Part shown: piece after piece, positions 34,990-42,619 of the stretch
Numbering within the stretch: position 1 is the first letter of the stretch
Layout: every line of letters begins with the position of its first letter
Assembly: GCA_039817825.1 (NCBI GenBank)
Contig: JBCBVA010000015.1
Span: 1-47,656 of the forward strand
Length of the DNA stretch: 47,656 bases
Direction of reading: 5' to 3'
From: PCC-7336 sp039817825
Lineage (GTDB): Bacteria > Cyanobacteriota > Cyanobacteriia > Thermostichales > PCC-7336
Program-made: the position numbers and the translations under genes
The notes under the pieces: generated by a model
The model's database searches: none
What the model saw: only the letters and a program-made list of their open reading frames with translations
What the model was told of the DNA's origin: nothing

Positions 34990-36153
34990 ATGGTTTCGAT
35001 CGCTCGCCGCAACCTGTTTGCCGATATTCCCAGACTTCTGGTTGCCCAAGCGGGAATCATGTTTGCCGTTAGTTTGGTGACGATCCAGACTGGCATTCTA
35101 GAAGGATTCACTCGTTCCACCACCTTAGTGATTGAAAACTCGCCGGCAGAGGTGTGGGTGGCGTCAGAAGACATGGTGTATCTAGAGCTGACATCATCGT
35201 CGTTGTCCACAGAGCAAGTAGACGATCTTCTGGCTATCGAAGGGGTAGAGGCTGTGGAACCCCTATTTCTATCTGCAAACCGTTGGGACTCTGAACCTGG
35301 AAACCTGACTCCCGTCCGCATGTATGGCTTCGATCCAAATGGCACCCTGTTCGATCCGGGGCCGATGGTGGAGGGGTCACGCGAGGATTTAAACCAACCA
35401 TTTACGGCGATTGTCGATCTCACTCAACTCGAGTCTTTGGGGGTGACTGAGATCGGAGAACAAGCCGAACTCAATCTGATTTTTGTGGAGTTGGCGGGGG
35501 TTGTCCGAGATAGCCAGTCGATTGCCTCTAGCACGCATGTGTATCTGTCGTTGGGCAATGCCTACGACTATATGGGGTTGCCCTATGTCCCGGCTAATGA
35601 TGGTGAATCGTTGCCCATCGGTCCTACAACGTATTTCTTACTAGACCTGGCTGATGCTGCTGATTTTGATGTTGTGTCGGAACAAGTGTCAGCCACTCTA
35701 CCGGGGTATATGGCGTTTTCTAAATCCGAGATGATTGCTCGTACTCGACATTATTGGAGCGTTCTCACTGGAGTGGGCTTTATCTTGGGAATGGGAGCTG
35801 TGGTGGGCGTTATTGTGGGCGTCGCCATTGTGGGGCAGATTCTGTACTCGTCCGTGAGCGATCGCTTGCAAGATTACGGCACCCTGAAGGCGATGGGAGC
35901 CGACGATCGTATGCTGTACGGAATTATTCTGCGACAAGCGGTACTGATGGCCGTTTTAGGCTATGCACCTGGGATGGCACTTTGCCTGGGATTGAGTCGC
36001 TGGGCGATGGTGTCACAGGGGGTGTTGATCTTGATTACCCCCACTATTGCAGCGGGGGTGTTTGGGTTAACGATTGCTATGTGTTCGTGCTCAGCTATCT
36101 TTGCCATCCAGAAAGCTACCCGAGTTGACCCGAGCATTGTGTTCAAGTCCTAG
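34990..36153 (+). CDS. DevC-type ABC transporter permease (orphan)
   Basis: A 387-residue FtsX/MacB-like membrane protein of the DevC family. It has an N-terminal helix (PRLLVAQAGIMFAVSLVTIQ), a large periplasmic domain (about residues 45-250), and three C-terminal helices (FILGMGAVVGVIVGVAIVGQ; QAVLMAVLGYAPGMALCLGL; ITPTIAAGVFGLTIAMCSCS). DYGTLKAMGADDRM between them is the coupling loop that contacts the ATPase. DevB-DevC-DevA systems export glycolipids or similar envelope lipids together with an outer-membrane TolC. Neither the DevB adaptor nor the DevA ATPase is nearby. ATG 34990 is preferred to the TTG at 34978. The TAG stop is also the first three bases of a family B repeat. Confidence 0.87.
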   Translation: MVSIARRNLFADIPRLLVAQAGIMFAVSLVTIQTGILEGFTRSTTLVIENSPAEVWVASEDMVYLELTSSSLSTEQVDDLLAIEGVEAVEPLFLSANRWDSEPGNLTPVRMYGFDPNGTLFDPGPMVEGSREDLNQPFTAIVDLTQLESLGVTEIGEQAELNLIFVELAGVVRDSQSIASSTHVYLSLGNAYDYMGLPYVPANDGESLPIGPTTYFLLDLADAADFDVVSEQVSATLPGYMAFSKSEMIARTRHYWSVLTGVGFILGMGAVVGVIVGVAIVGQILYSSVSDRLQDYGTLKAMGADDRMLYGIILRQAVLMAVLGYAPGMALCLGLSRWAMVSQGVLILITPTIAAGVFGLTIAMCSCSAIFAIQKATRVDPSIVFKS

Positions 36154-36257
36154 TGTCTTGTCAGGCTTACTTTTTGGGATGCCGTTTCTTAGCACGAACG
36201 TTGCAGTAAGCCTGGTAGCGATCTTGAATCCCTTTTCTTAACGTTGACAGAGCACTA
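36151..36257. repeat. family B repeat, copy 1 (107 bp)
   Basis: The element runs from TAGTGTCTTGTCAGGCTTAC to TTAACGTTGACAGAGCACTA. Its ends are imperfect inverted repeats (TAGTG-nnn-TGTCA on both), each starting with TA. An internal CAGTAAGCCTGG mirrors the left AGGCTTACT. The element fills the whole gap between the devC-like stop and the convergent pseudopilin stop (36267). It is non-coding. TA-bounded inverted ends are what IS630/Tc1-type elements leave; the class is inferred. Confidence 0.65.
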
Positions 36258-36266
36258 GTTCTCTGA

Positions 36267-36821
36267 TTAACAGAGTCCCGAACCGTCGTTGCAGCGCTCA
36301 ATGAGCAGTGTGGGACGAGTCGGTGAATGGCCGCTGTCGATGAAGATTCCGCTAGCTAAGTTCACCTCGCCGTCAACATACGTATCTAGGCGCTCCCGTG
36401 TTTCTTGGGGGAAGTTAAAACTGGAAATTGAAATGCCGACGTAGTCTCCCCCCGAAAAATAGTCAAAATTATAGCGACCACCTAGAGGAGTGGGCTCTAG
36501 AAATGCTGTTCCATTGATGTAGCCATCCGTACCGGCAGGGACTGCCTCGTGATTGTCGCCGGGATAGGCACCGTTGAGGATGGCGAAGGAGTGAATGCCA
36601 TCTGCAAAGCTTTTCATTTGGCTGACAGCAGCGGCCATTCTGGCGCGATCGATATTTGAGGCCAAAGACGGAATTGCAACGGCGGTTAGAACGCCAATGA
36701 CGACCAGGACAACTAGCAGCTCGATCAATGTGAAACCGTTGCGATGCCCTCGACTGGCAATACGTTCTTGCCTTATCAGTATGGAGTGAAGCAGTTTTTG
36801 TTGGTAAGTCTGAATGCCCAT
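36267..36821 (-). CDS. type IV pilin-like / pseudopilin protein
   Basis: A 184-residue exported pilin-like protein with a class III signal. After a basic leader (RQERIASRGHRNG) comes the prepilin peptidase site G-FTLIELLVVLVVIGVLTAV, with Phe at +1 and Glu at +5, then the usual hydrophobic helix through AIPSLASNIDRARMAAAV. The globular domain is glycine- and aromatic-rich (GGRYNFDYFSGGDYVGIS). The C-terminus ends CNDGSGLC, a likely disulfide loop. Such proteins are minor pilins or secretion pseudopilins handled by PilD. The leader is long; ATG 36821 was taken, with GTG 36842 as the alternative and neither having a good ribosome binding site. The gene stands alone and converges on the devC-like gene. 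Confidence 0.88.
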   Translation of the reverse strand: MGIQTYQQKLLHSILIRQERIASRGHRNGFTLIELLVVLVVIGVLTAVAIPSLASNIDRARMAAAVSQMKSFADGIHSFAILNGAYPGDNHEAVPAGTDGYINGTAFLEPTPLGGRYNFDYFSGGDYVGISISSFNFPQETRERLDTYVDGEVNLASGIFIDSGHSPTRPTLLIERCNDGSGLC

Positions 36822-37165
36822 AGCTGCACAGCGGTTGCCCACTGGAAATGTCGTATGAGGACAGATTACCCATTCAGAGCAGCAAATAATACATGCAAAT
36901 GGCGATATTTACGTAAAAGTACGTGTGTTCGGCTCTGGTTTTATGGGTCGCTCGGCTGTCTGGAGTGTCGCCCGACCCATTCATTTGAGTTAGAGATAGG
37001 CAGTGCCGGTATCACCCACCCCTGTCTACACCCAGAGAGTGTTCTGACTGAAGTGAAAAATGCTGCAGAGTGGGGGATAGCTGTGAGGGGGAGAATCGCG
37101 CAGAATGTGCGAGTGCTGAAATCCTGCTGATAGACTCATGAAGACATGTAAAGAGCCCTAGCCGT
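36822..37165. other. divergent promoter gap (pseudopilin / ccdA)
   Basis: About 340 bases between divergent genes. No additional gene, hairpin or recognisable operator was seen. Confidence 0.5.
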
Positions 37166-37897
37166 ATGTGGGAATCAGTTCAGCTGTGGCTGTATCAGGT
37201 TGAGGGAATTGCCGATCGCTTGGTTGAAGCGCAACTTGCTCACCTTTCAGTAACGAGTGCAGCCGTTGTCTTTGGTGCTGGGATTGTCACCAGTTTGTCT
37301 CCCTGCATGCTGTCTATGCTGCCCATCGCAGTGGGGTACATCGGCGGGTATAGCGAAGATCGCCAGCGGTGGCAAGCGACCGTTCAGTCTCTGTGGTTTG
37401 CGTTAGGGCTATCAATTACGCTGACTGGGCTAGGGTTGGCGGCGGCACTCTTGGGTCGCGTTTACGGGCAGGTTGGAGATGTTTGGCCTCTGCTGATGGG
37501 TGGAGTGGCCATTGCGATGGGATTGAACCTGCTAGAAGTTTTGCCCATTCAATTTCCCAATTGGTTAGCGGATAAAGAGATTCCTCAACAACTGCCAGAA
37601 ACCGTGCGATCGCTGCTGCTGGGGCTGACGTTCGGTCTGATTGCGTCCCCTTGTAGTACGCCTGTGTTGGTGGCGCTGTTAGGCTGGGTGTCTACTACGG
37701 GCAATCCGACGGTGGGGGGAGGGTTGTTATTTGCTTATGCGCTGGGGCTAGTGTCTCCTCTTGTGGTTGCTGGAACGTTTACGGGATTGATTAAGCAGCT
37801 GTTGGCGGCGCGGCGGTGGTCACGATGGTTGACCTACGGCAGTGGAGCGTTATTAGTGGTATTTGGCACGATATCTCTGGCTACTCAATTGGTGTAG
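37166..37897 (+). CDS. ccdA: cytochrome c biogenesis protein CcdA
   Basis: CcdA is a six-helix thiol-disulfide transporter that passes reducing equivalents across the membrane, in cyanobacteria to the thylakoid lumen for cytochrome c maturation (system II, with CcsB/Ccs1 and CcsA). The 243-residue protein shows VTSLSPCMLSMLPIAVGYIG with the redox Cys47 and GLIASPCSTPVLVALLGWVS with the partner Cys163, each followed by the conserved proline-containing turn, plus four more hydrophobic segments. The length is normal. No other cytochrome-assembly gene is in the window. A ppk2 gene follows after 122 bases on the same strand, with its own ribosome binding site. Confidence 0.93.
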   Translation: MWESVQLWLYQVEGIADRLVEAQLAHLSVTSAAVVFGAGIVTSLSPCMLSMLPIAVGYIGGYSEDRQRWQATVQSLWFALGLSITLTGLGLAAALLGRVYGQVGDVWPLLMGGVAIAMGLNLLEVLPIQFPNWLADKEIPQQLPETVRSLLLGLTFGLIASPCSTPVLVALLGWVSTTGNPTVGGGLLFAYALGLVSPLVVAGTFTGLIKQLLAARRWSRWLTYGSGALLVVFGTISLATQLV

Positions 37898-38019
37898 ACC
37901 CGCGAGAAGTTTTCGGAATGTTGCCTTTCATCCAGCTTCTGAGCGGTACTGATACCCTAGCGGTGTGCCCGGAGTTACCTGAACGGGAACGCTAAGCCGC
38001 TATTCCGAAAGGTCAAGCG

Positions 38020-38991
38020 ATGTCTAAATCCTCTAAGAAATCCTCAAAAAAAGGCAGTAACAGTAATAGAAAAACCTCGATTGTTATGCTGTCTTCTCGT
38101 CAAGCGGTAAGAAAGGCGAAAAAAGGTAAGAAAGGTAAGGGGCAAGCAAAAGCGAAGGCTTCAGAGCCAGAATTTCGCCACGAAAATGGTCTGCGAATTG
38201 CAGGTAAGCCTCATAAAAATCTGTCGAAGAAGGTCTATAATCACGAATTGAAGCGCCTGCAATTAGAGCTAGTGAAATTGCAGGAATGGGTGCTGCAAAC
38301 AGGATTGAAGGTGGTCATTATATTCGAAGGGCGAGATGCTGCTGGGAAGGGGGGCACCATCAAGCGCATTATGGATTGTTTAAATCCTCGCTATTGTAAA
38401 GTTGTGGCTCTGAGTAAGCCAACAGAGCGAGAGAAAAGTCAGTGGTACTTTCAGCGGTACGTTCAGCACCTTCCGGCTGCTGGAGAGATTGTATTGTTCG
38501 ATCGCAGTTGGTATAACCGGGCGGGTGTAGAACGGGTAATGGGATTTTGTACGGATGAGGAATACTTCGAGTTTTTGCGTTCTTGTCCAGAATTTGAATG
38601 CATGGTTAAGCGCTCGGGCGTTATTCTGTTGAAATATTGGTTTTCTGTTAGTTCTGAAGAGCAAGAGCGCCGATTTACAGAACGCAGCGTGAATCCATCC
38701 AAACGTTGGAAATTAAGTCCGATGGATTTAGAAGCCCGCACCCGCTGGGTGGATTATTCCAAAGCAAAAGATGCCATGTTCGAGGCGACGGATATCAAGC
38801 GATCTCCCTGGTATGTGGTCAATAGCGATGTGAAGAAGAAAGCGCGCCTCAACTGCATTGCTCACATGCTCAGCATGATTCCTTACCGGGATTTGGTTCC
38901 CGAACCCTTAACACTGCCGCCACGTCAACCCGAGGGAGATTATCTGCGTCCCCCCACCAGTTTGCAAACCTTTGTTCCTGAGATTTATTAA
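38020..38991 (+). CDS. ppk2: polyphosphate kinase 2
   Basis: PPK2 moves phosphate between polyphosphate and nucleoside di- or monophosphates in the cytoplasm. The 323-residue protein has Walker A GRDAAGKGG (104-112), Walker B VLFDRSWYNRAGVERVMGF (Asp161) and the lid motif with Arg-rich QERRFTERSVNPSKRWKLS. The catalytic body is of normal single-domain (class I-like) length. The first 50 residues are a Lys/Ser-rich tail (SKKSSKKG, then RKAKKGKKGKGQAKAKA) not needed for catalysis, which could bind polyphosphate, nucleic acid or the enzyme's own product. AAAGG about eight bases upstream supports ATG 38020. Base composition at the 5' end is more AT-rich than in neighbouring genes, mainly because of the Lys codons. 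Nucleotide preference is not readable. Confidence 0.94.
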   Translation: MSKSSKKSSKKGSNSNRKTSIVMLSSRQAVRKAKKGKKGKGQAKAKASEPEFRHENGLRIAGKPHKNLSKKVYNHELKRLQLELVKLQEWVLQTGLKVVIIFEGRDAAGKGGTIKRIMDCLNPRYCKVVALSKPTEREKSQWYFQRYVQHLPAAGEIVLFDRSWYNRAGVERVMGFCTDEEYFEFLRSCPEFECMVKRSGVILLKYWFSVSSEEQERRFTERSVNPSKRWKLSPMDLEARTRWVDYSKAKDAMFEATDIKRSPWYVVNSDVKKKARLNCIAHMLSMIPYRDLVPEPLTLPPRQPEGDYLRPPTSLQTFVPEIY

Positions 38992-39045
38992 AGGCTGCAA
39001 TACTGTTCGGAAGTGTTGACTGAAAATTGACATGAGTCGCTATAC

Positions 39046-39078
39046 AAAACGCTCCTTACAAGCTGCCTGTAAGGAACG
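39046..39078 (-). terminator. intrinsic terminator of the 51-residue gene
   Basis: On the minus strand CGTTCCTTACA (from 39078) pairs with TGTAAGGAGCG (ending 39050), 11 pairs with one G-U, loop of seven, then TTTT (39049-39046). It lies 22 bases after the stop of the small SAP/Rho-N-like gene. The core eight-pair stem also works on the plus strand, 60 bases after ppk2. Confidence 0.7.
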
Positions 39079-39100
39079 ATAAGCTATATCAGACTATGGC

Positions 39101-39256
39101 TTAGTTCTGGACTTCAAGCTCTAGTGAATGAACTGTTACAGACAGTTCTCGCATGACTTCGCGTAGCTCTGCTTTTCTCAAACGTGACCAGTTACGAACG
39201 CTCATCTCATCAGCCAGTCGGCGAAGTTGAGCAAATGACATTTTGTCGATATTCAC
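39101..39256 (-). CDS. 51-residue SAP/Rho-N-like protein
   Basis: A very small protein made almost entirely of one helix-extended-loop-helix domain: NIDKMSFAQLRRLADEMS, then SRLRKAELREVMRELS and a short acidic tail. It closely parallels the N-terminus of the DUF4912 protein at 768 (LDSMTLRQLRVLA, SRMRKEELVKAI), with the same M-x-x-x-Q-L-R-x-L-A and S-R-x-R-K-x-E-L spacing. SAP and Rho-N domains bind DNA or RNA, so it may be a small nucleic-acid-binding protein. The start is GTG 39256, with GAGGTG at 39266-39261 in ideal position; an internal ATG (39241) would give 46 residues. A terminator follows at 39046-39078. Signal, coding frame and terminator all agree, so I judge it real despite its size. 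Confidence 0.72.
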   Translation of the reverse strand: MNIDKMSFAQLRRLADEMSVRNWSRLRKAELREVMRELSVTVHSLELEVQN

Positions 39257-39683
39257 ATTACACCTCACAATTAGCGGTAACTAAGCACCGCGTAACCACA
39301 CCATCAATTCAATCGCTAAAAACTGCGATGTGCAACATTCGGGGATCGGTATGGAATTGAGGTTTGGGAGGGCGAGATCGCTAAAGAATTTGGCTGATTC
39401 TTGACTTGATTTCAATACTGTAGCCACATAGCTGTAGGCAAACTAGTAGACAGATCTCTCAAGTCTATCCCTGTCTTTGTAAGGGATTGGGTCATATCGA
39501 TCTTGTCGAAATTTCTATGGCTAGTGATAGAAATACGTATCTATTGTCAGATAAATGGTGGTGGATGAATCAGGATTTCGGACTGGACTCAATAGCGTTT
39601 AGTTCCTATGGCCTGGGCGGTATTGATGGTGATCGAGGGGACGCATTGCTTACTAAAAAATCTGCTGGAATGAAGATAATTGT
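39257..39683. other. intergenic
   Basis: About 430 bases between two minus-strand genes. A plus-strand frame from TTG 39487 runs into the hydrolase gene's 3' end and has no ribosome binding site or family signature, so it is not called. Nothing else was recognised. Confidence 0.45.
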
Positions 39684-40517
39684 TCATCCACCTCGGAGGC
39701 GGTTGAGTAGTACTTGATTAAAGCTCTCAGGTTCAACTAGAAATGCCCAATGGTTACCAGGCACAGATTGGATAGTCAAATGCTTGAGGAACTTTCGATA
39801 GGGCTTGAGCTGTAACTCTGTTCGATTTAATCCGTTGTGTGGTTGCACAAACGTTGTCGGAATATCGATCTCCTCTGTGAGTGCAGATACGGTTAGGACT
39901 TCATCAAAAATGCGATCGCGGGCAGCTGTAGCCAATTTTCCACTCCAGCTACTATCTGCATTTTGTTCGATGCTGCCTTCAAAGGCTAACTGTTGCAGCT
40001 CGCTCCAGCCTCGGTATTGTTTCAGGCTTTTGGCTACAGCTTCTGCTTGCTCGAAACTGGCGAATGGTCCCATCATTTTCAGAAAGGGGAGCACCTTGTA
40101 CAGCAAAGGGAATGTGAACTTAAAGATGCTTGGGAAGCGACCGCCAAAAAATGGATCGACTAAAACGGCACTGCGAAATCGCTCGGGATGATGGCGCATC
40201 CACACCATGACTAATTTCCCCGTCCACGAGTGCCCCACAATATGCGCAGTGTCCCAGCCGCGCGCATCCATCAGAATTTCCAGATCGCCGATGAGTGTCA
40301 AAAAGTCGTAGCCGTTGCCTGGTTTATCGCTGTTGCCATGTCCGCGCATGTCGGGAGCGATCGCGTGAAATTCCGATGCGACGGTTTCCCCTAACGATGA
40401 CCACACTAGCGCTGTGTCCCCCAGCCCGTGCAGTAACAGAACCGGTTCGCCAGATTGCCCCCATTCCAGGTAGGACAGATTGATGCGATCGCTGGTGAAG
40501 TACTGGTATGAAGTCAT
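39684..40517 (-). CDS. alpha/beta hydrolase
   Basis: A 277-residue soluble alpha/beta-hydrolase-fold enzyme. EPVLLLHGLGDTALVW carries the oxyanion-hole His30-Gly31, and IAPDMRGHGNSDKP is the family's next strand and loop. The nucleophile elbow is GHSWTG with Ser97, and the catalytic His lies in SVPGNHWAFLVEPE near residue 256. The acid is probably Asp/Glu in the EEIDIPTTFVQPHNG region. The cap (about 125-200) is helical. The core resembles epoxide hydrolase, haloperoxidase and lipase-like esterases, but Ser rather than Asp at the nucleophile argues for an esterase, thioesterase or C-C hydrolase. The substrate is unknown. It lies 161 bases after the His-rich protein on the same strand. Confidence 0.9.
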   Translation of the reverse strand: MTSYQYFTSDRINLSYLEWGQSGEPVLLLHGLGDTALVWSSLGETVASEFHAIAPDMRGHGNSDKPGNGYDFLTLIGDLEILMDARGWDTAHIVGHSWTGKLVMVWMRHHPERFRSAVLVDPFFGGRFPSIFKFTFPLLYKVLPFLKMMGPFASFEQAEAVAKSLKQYRGWSELQQLAFEGSIEQNADSSWSGKLATAARDRIFDEVLTVSALTEEIDIPTTFVQPHNGLNRTELQLKPYRKFLKHLTIQSVPGNHWAFLVEPESFNQVLLNRLRGG

Positions 40518-40678
40518 TGCAGCTGTTGGGGGGAGATCGAAGCACTCTGCATTCTATAGCGATCGAATTTGAGGAGGGGATTTCATGTTCGTCCACATAG
40601 CCGTACGGCGATCGCCCATTACATCGGAGCGATCGCCGCTGAACACCAAGTAGTTCTAATGCCAAGATGCTGGCTGAA

Positions 40679-41200
40679 CTATTCCTCAACTGAAACAACT
40701 GTGGATGCCGAAATGACTTCGCCATTCACAGTCAAATCTTCATGAATGTTGGTATTTAGAGTCACCACAATCTCGTTCTCTCCAGGGTCTAGCTCCCCCA
40801 GGTAGTACCAATCGCTATACAGCCGTGTGACCTTCTCGCCGTTGATATAGAGGTGAGCATGTCCTTCGTTTTGCGGTCCAGCCTCATTGACAGTTGCTGG
40901 CGCAAGTTCAAAGTTCTCCAACTGCAATTGCAAATTCCAGCCGTTCACGGCATCTTGATATGCTGCCAGCACCACGGCAGGGACGGGTAAATCAGCCGAC
41001 ACTTCTACCTGTGGGTGGACATGATTTCCATCGTGAGACATGCCGTCGTGGGAAGTGCCATTGTGAGATATCTCATCGTGCGACATATCATCGTGGTGAT
41101 GCTCTCCTCCTGGCTCACCATGCACCGGTAGCCTAACGGCAGCACTCAGCAGAAGTGTTGTTGCAATGCCTGTACCGATAGCCAATTGTTGAATCTTCAT
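40679..41200 (-). CDS. His-rich exported protein, possible metal binder
   Basis: A 173-residue protein with a signal peptide (MKIQQLAIGTGIATTLLLSA, cleavage near VHG). Immediately after it is a histidine- and Asp-rich stretch (EHHHDDMSHDEISHNG and SHDGMSHDGNHVHPQ), about nine His in thirty residues arranged as irregular MSHDG units, likely to bind Cu, Zn or Ni in the periplasm. The rest is a compact beta-rich domain (LQLQLENFELAPATVNE, then EGHAHLYINGEKVTRLYSDW and LGELDPGENEIVVTLNTNIH) reminiscent of periplasmic copper-handling domains. I cannot name the family. GGAG nine bases before ATG 41200 sets the start, 12 codons inside the longest frame. No metal transporter gene adjoins. Confidence 0.72.
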   Translation of the reverse strand: MKIQQLAIGTGIATTLLLSAAVRLPVHGEPGGEHHHDDMSHDEISHNGTSHDGMSHDGNHVHPQVEVSADLPVPAVVLAAYQDAVNGWNLQLQLENFELAPATVNEAGPQNEGHAHLYINGEKVTRLYSDWYYLGELDPGENEIVVTLNTNIHEDLTVNGEVISASTVVSVEE

Positions 41201-41579
41201 GTCAAACCACTCCCGCGATATGTTGACGAGCGCCAAATGATGACCTGCACTATCTCCACAACAAGGGCTCTGAAACCCAAGTTTTCAACGAGCAAGTTGC
41301 TTTCTAAAAGCCTGGCGCCACGAATCCTTGTAGGAGCAGACGGTCGCAATAGTTGAAACCATATCTCATGGTGAAGAGTCGAGGTTAGGAATGCAAAAGA
41401 CAACGTGTCGTAGATGGGTTACAGATTAGAGCGCGTTAGCCATGCGCTATGAGCTGGCGAGGGGAAAGAATCGATGAAGAACAACGGATGAAGGCGAGGG
41501 ACCGCGGACGAAACTCCAGCAACAAAACAAGTCCCCATACCTGTGTATGGTGGGTGCTAGATTGTCAGAACCATCCAGC
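41201..41579. other. divergent promoter gap
   Basis: About 380 bases between the divergent His-rich protein and IMPase-family genes. No gene, hairpin or recognised operator was seen. Confidence 0.45.
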
Positions 41580-42395
41580 ATGAACGCTTCATTTTGGACT
41601 AACGTACTCCAGCTCGCGCGAGAGCAAACGACTCGGATTGGCACGCAGCTCATGCAGGACTTTGCTCAGGTGCAGGCGCGTACGAAGTCGGATGGCAGCT
41701 TGGTGACGCGCTCGGATGAATGGGCCGATCGCGAGTTGAGAGGGGCGATTTCGGACCGGTTCCCGGATCATGGTTTGCTGACAGAAGAAGGCGACCGCAC
41801 GTTTCCCGGTACGGATTGGTGTTGGGCGATCGATCCGATTGATGGCACCAATAACTTTGCACGAGGAATTCCCGTGTGGGGGACATCGATGGCACTGATG
41901 TATCGCGGTACCCCAGTCTTTGGCTATCTCAATATCCCACCGCTCCAGCAGGCGTTTTACGGTTACTACCAAGCCAAACCATTGCTGGCTACCCTGCCGG
42001 CGAATAGTGCTTACATGAACGAGCGCCCTATTCGCCCCAGCTCCGATTCCATTAGTCGCCATCATTTCTTCAGCGTGTGTTCCCGCAGTTGGGCAGCGGT
42101 TACTCAGTTACCCTGCAAGCGGCGGATGCTTGGAGCTGCAGCGTACAACCTGTCCTCTGTGGCTCTGGGGAGTACATTGGGGGCGTTGGAGGCTACGCCT
42201 AAGATTTGGGACATCGCCGCTGCGTGGGTGATTGTTCACGGCGCTGGTGCTGCTTGGTTGCCTTTGGATGGCAAAACTCTGTTTCCCCTCAGACCCGGAC
42301 AAGACTACGTTTCGACAGACTATCCAACGTTGGTGGCTAGTCGTGCTGAGTTGATGCCAGAGTTTAAGGATGCGATTATTCCGGCGAAGCTTTAA
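41580..42395 (+). CDS. inositol monophosphatase-family phosphatase
   Basis: A 271-residue Mg-dependent, Li-sensitive-type phosphatase. The metal site is complete: Glu69-Glu70 in GLLTEEGDR, the signature WAIDPIDGTNNF with Asp85 and Asp88, and WDIAAAWVIVHGAG with Asp211. The substrate could be inositol phosphate, histidinol phosphate, fructose bisphosphate or 3'-phosphoadenosine; cyanobacteria use members of this family for several of these, and the sequence does not decide. ATG 41580 matches the usual family start, whereas ATG 41547 would add 11 residues; neither has a clear ribosome binding site. It stands alone, followed by a repeat-rich gap. Confidence 0.92.
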   Translation: MNASFWTNVLQLAREQTTRIGTQLMQDFAQVQARTKSDGSLVTRSDEWADRELRGAISDRFPDHGLLTEEGDRTFPGTDWCWAIDPIDGTNNFARGIPVWGTSMALMYRGTPVFGYLNIPPLQQAFYGYYQAKPLLATLPANSAYMNERPIRPSSDSISRHHFFSVCSRSWAAVTQLPCKRRMLGAAAYNLSSVALGSTLGALEATPKIWDIAAAWVIVHGAGAAWLPLDGKTLFPLRPGQDYVSTDYPTLVASRAELMPEFKDAIIPAKL

Positions 42396-42405
42396 GAAAG
42401 TGTCA

Positions 42406-42583
42406 CTGGTCATTTGTCCTTGGTCATTTGTCTGTTGAATAACGCGTGCTAGGCAGTGACTCTAAAGGACAAGTGTTCACTTCTGACCGCTCCACCCACA
42501 CCTAGTAAGCTTCAGAGACGAGTGACCAATGACTAATGACAAGTGACTCATGACGAGAGACTAATGACGAGAGACCAATAACG
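42406..42583. repeat. TGAC-type short repeats with inverted halves
   Basis: Two direct copies of GGTCATTTGTC (42409 and 42422) are followed about 90 bases later by a run of related units in the opposite orientation (GTGACCAATGACTAATGAC, then AAGTGACTCATGAC, GAGAGACTAATGAC, GAGAGACC). The two halves could fold back on each other. Such degenerate short tandem repeats are common in cyanobacterial intergenic DNA. The array lies between convergent stops, so it may act as a terminator-like structure. Confidence 0.6.
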
Positions 42584-42619
42584 CCCTCAACTCTTACTCC
42601 GCTACGCACCTCTCGCCGA

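Noticed and set aside
39487..39717. 76-residue plus-strand frame beginning at TTG
   Set aside because: No ribosome binding site at a usable distance, no family signature, and it runs into the 3' end of the hydrolase gene on the other strand. A small real gene cannot be excluded.
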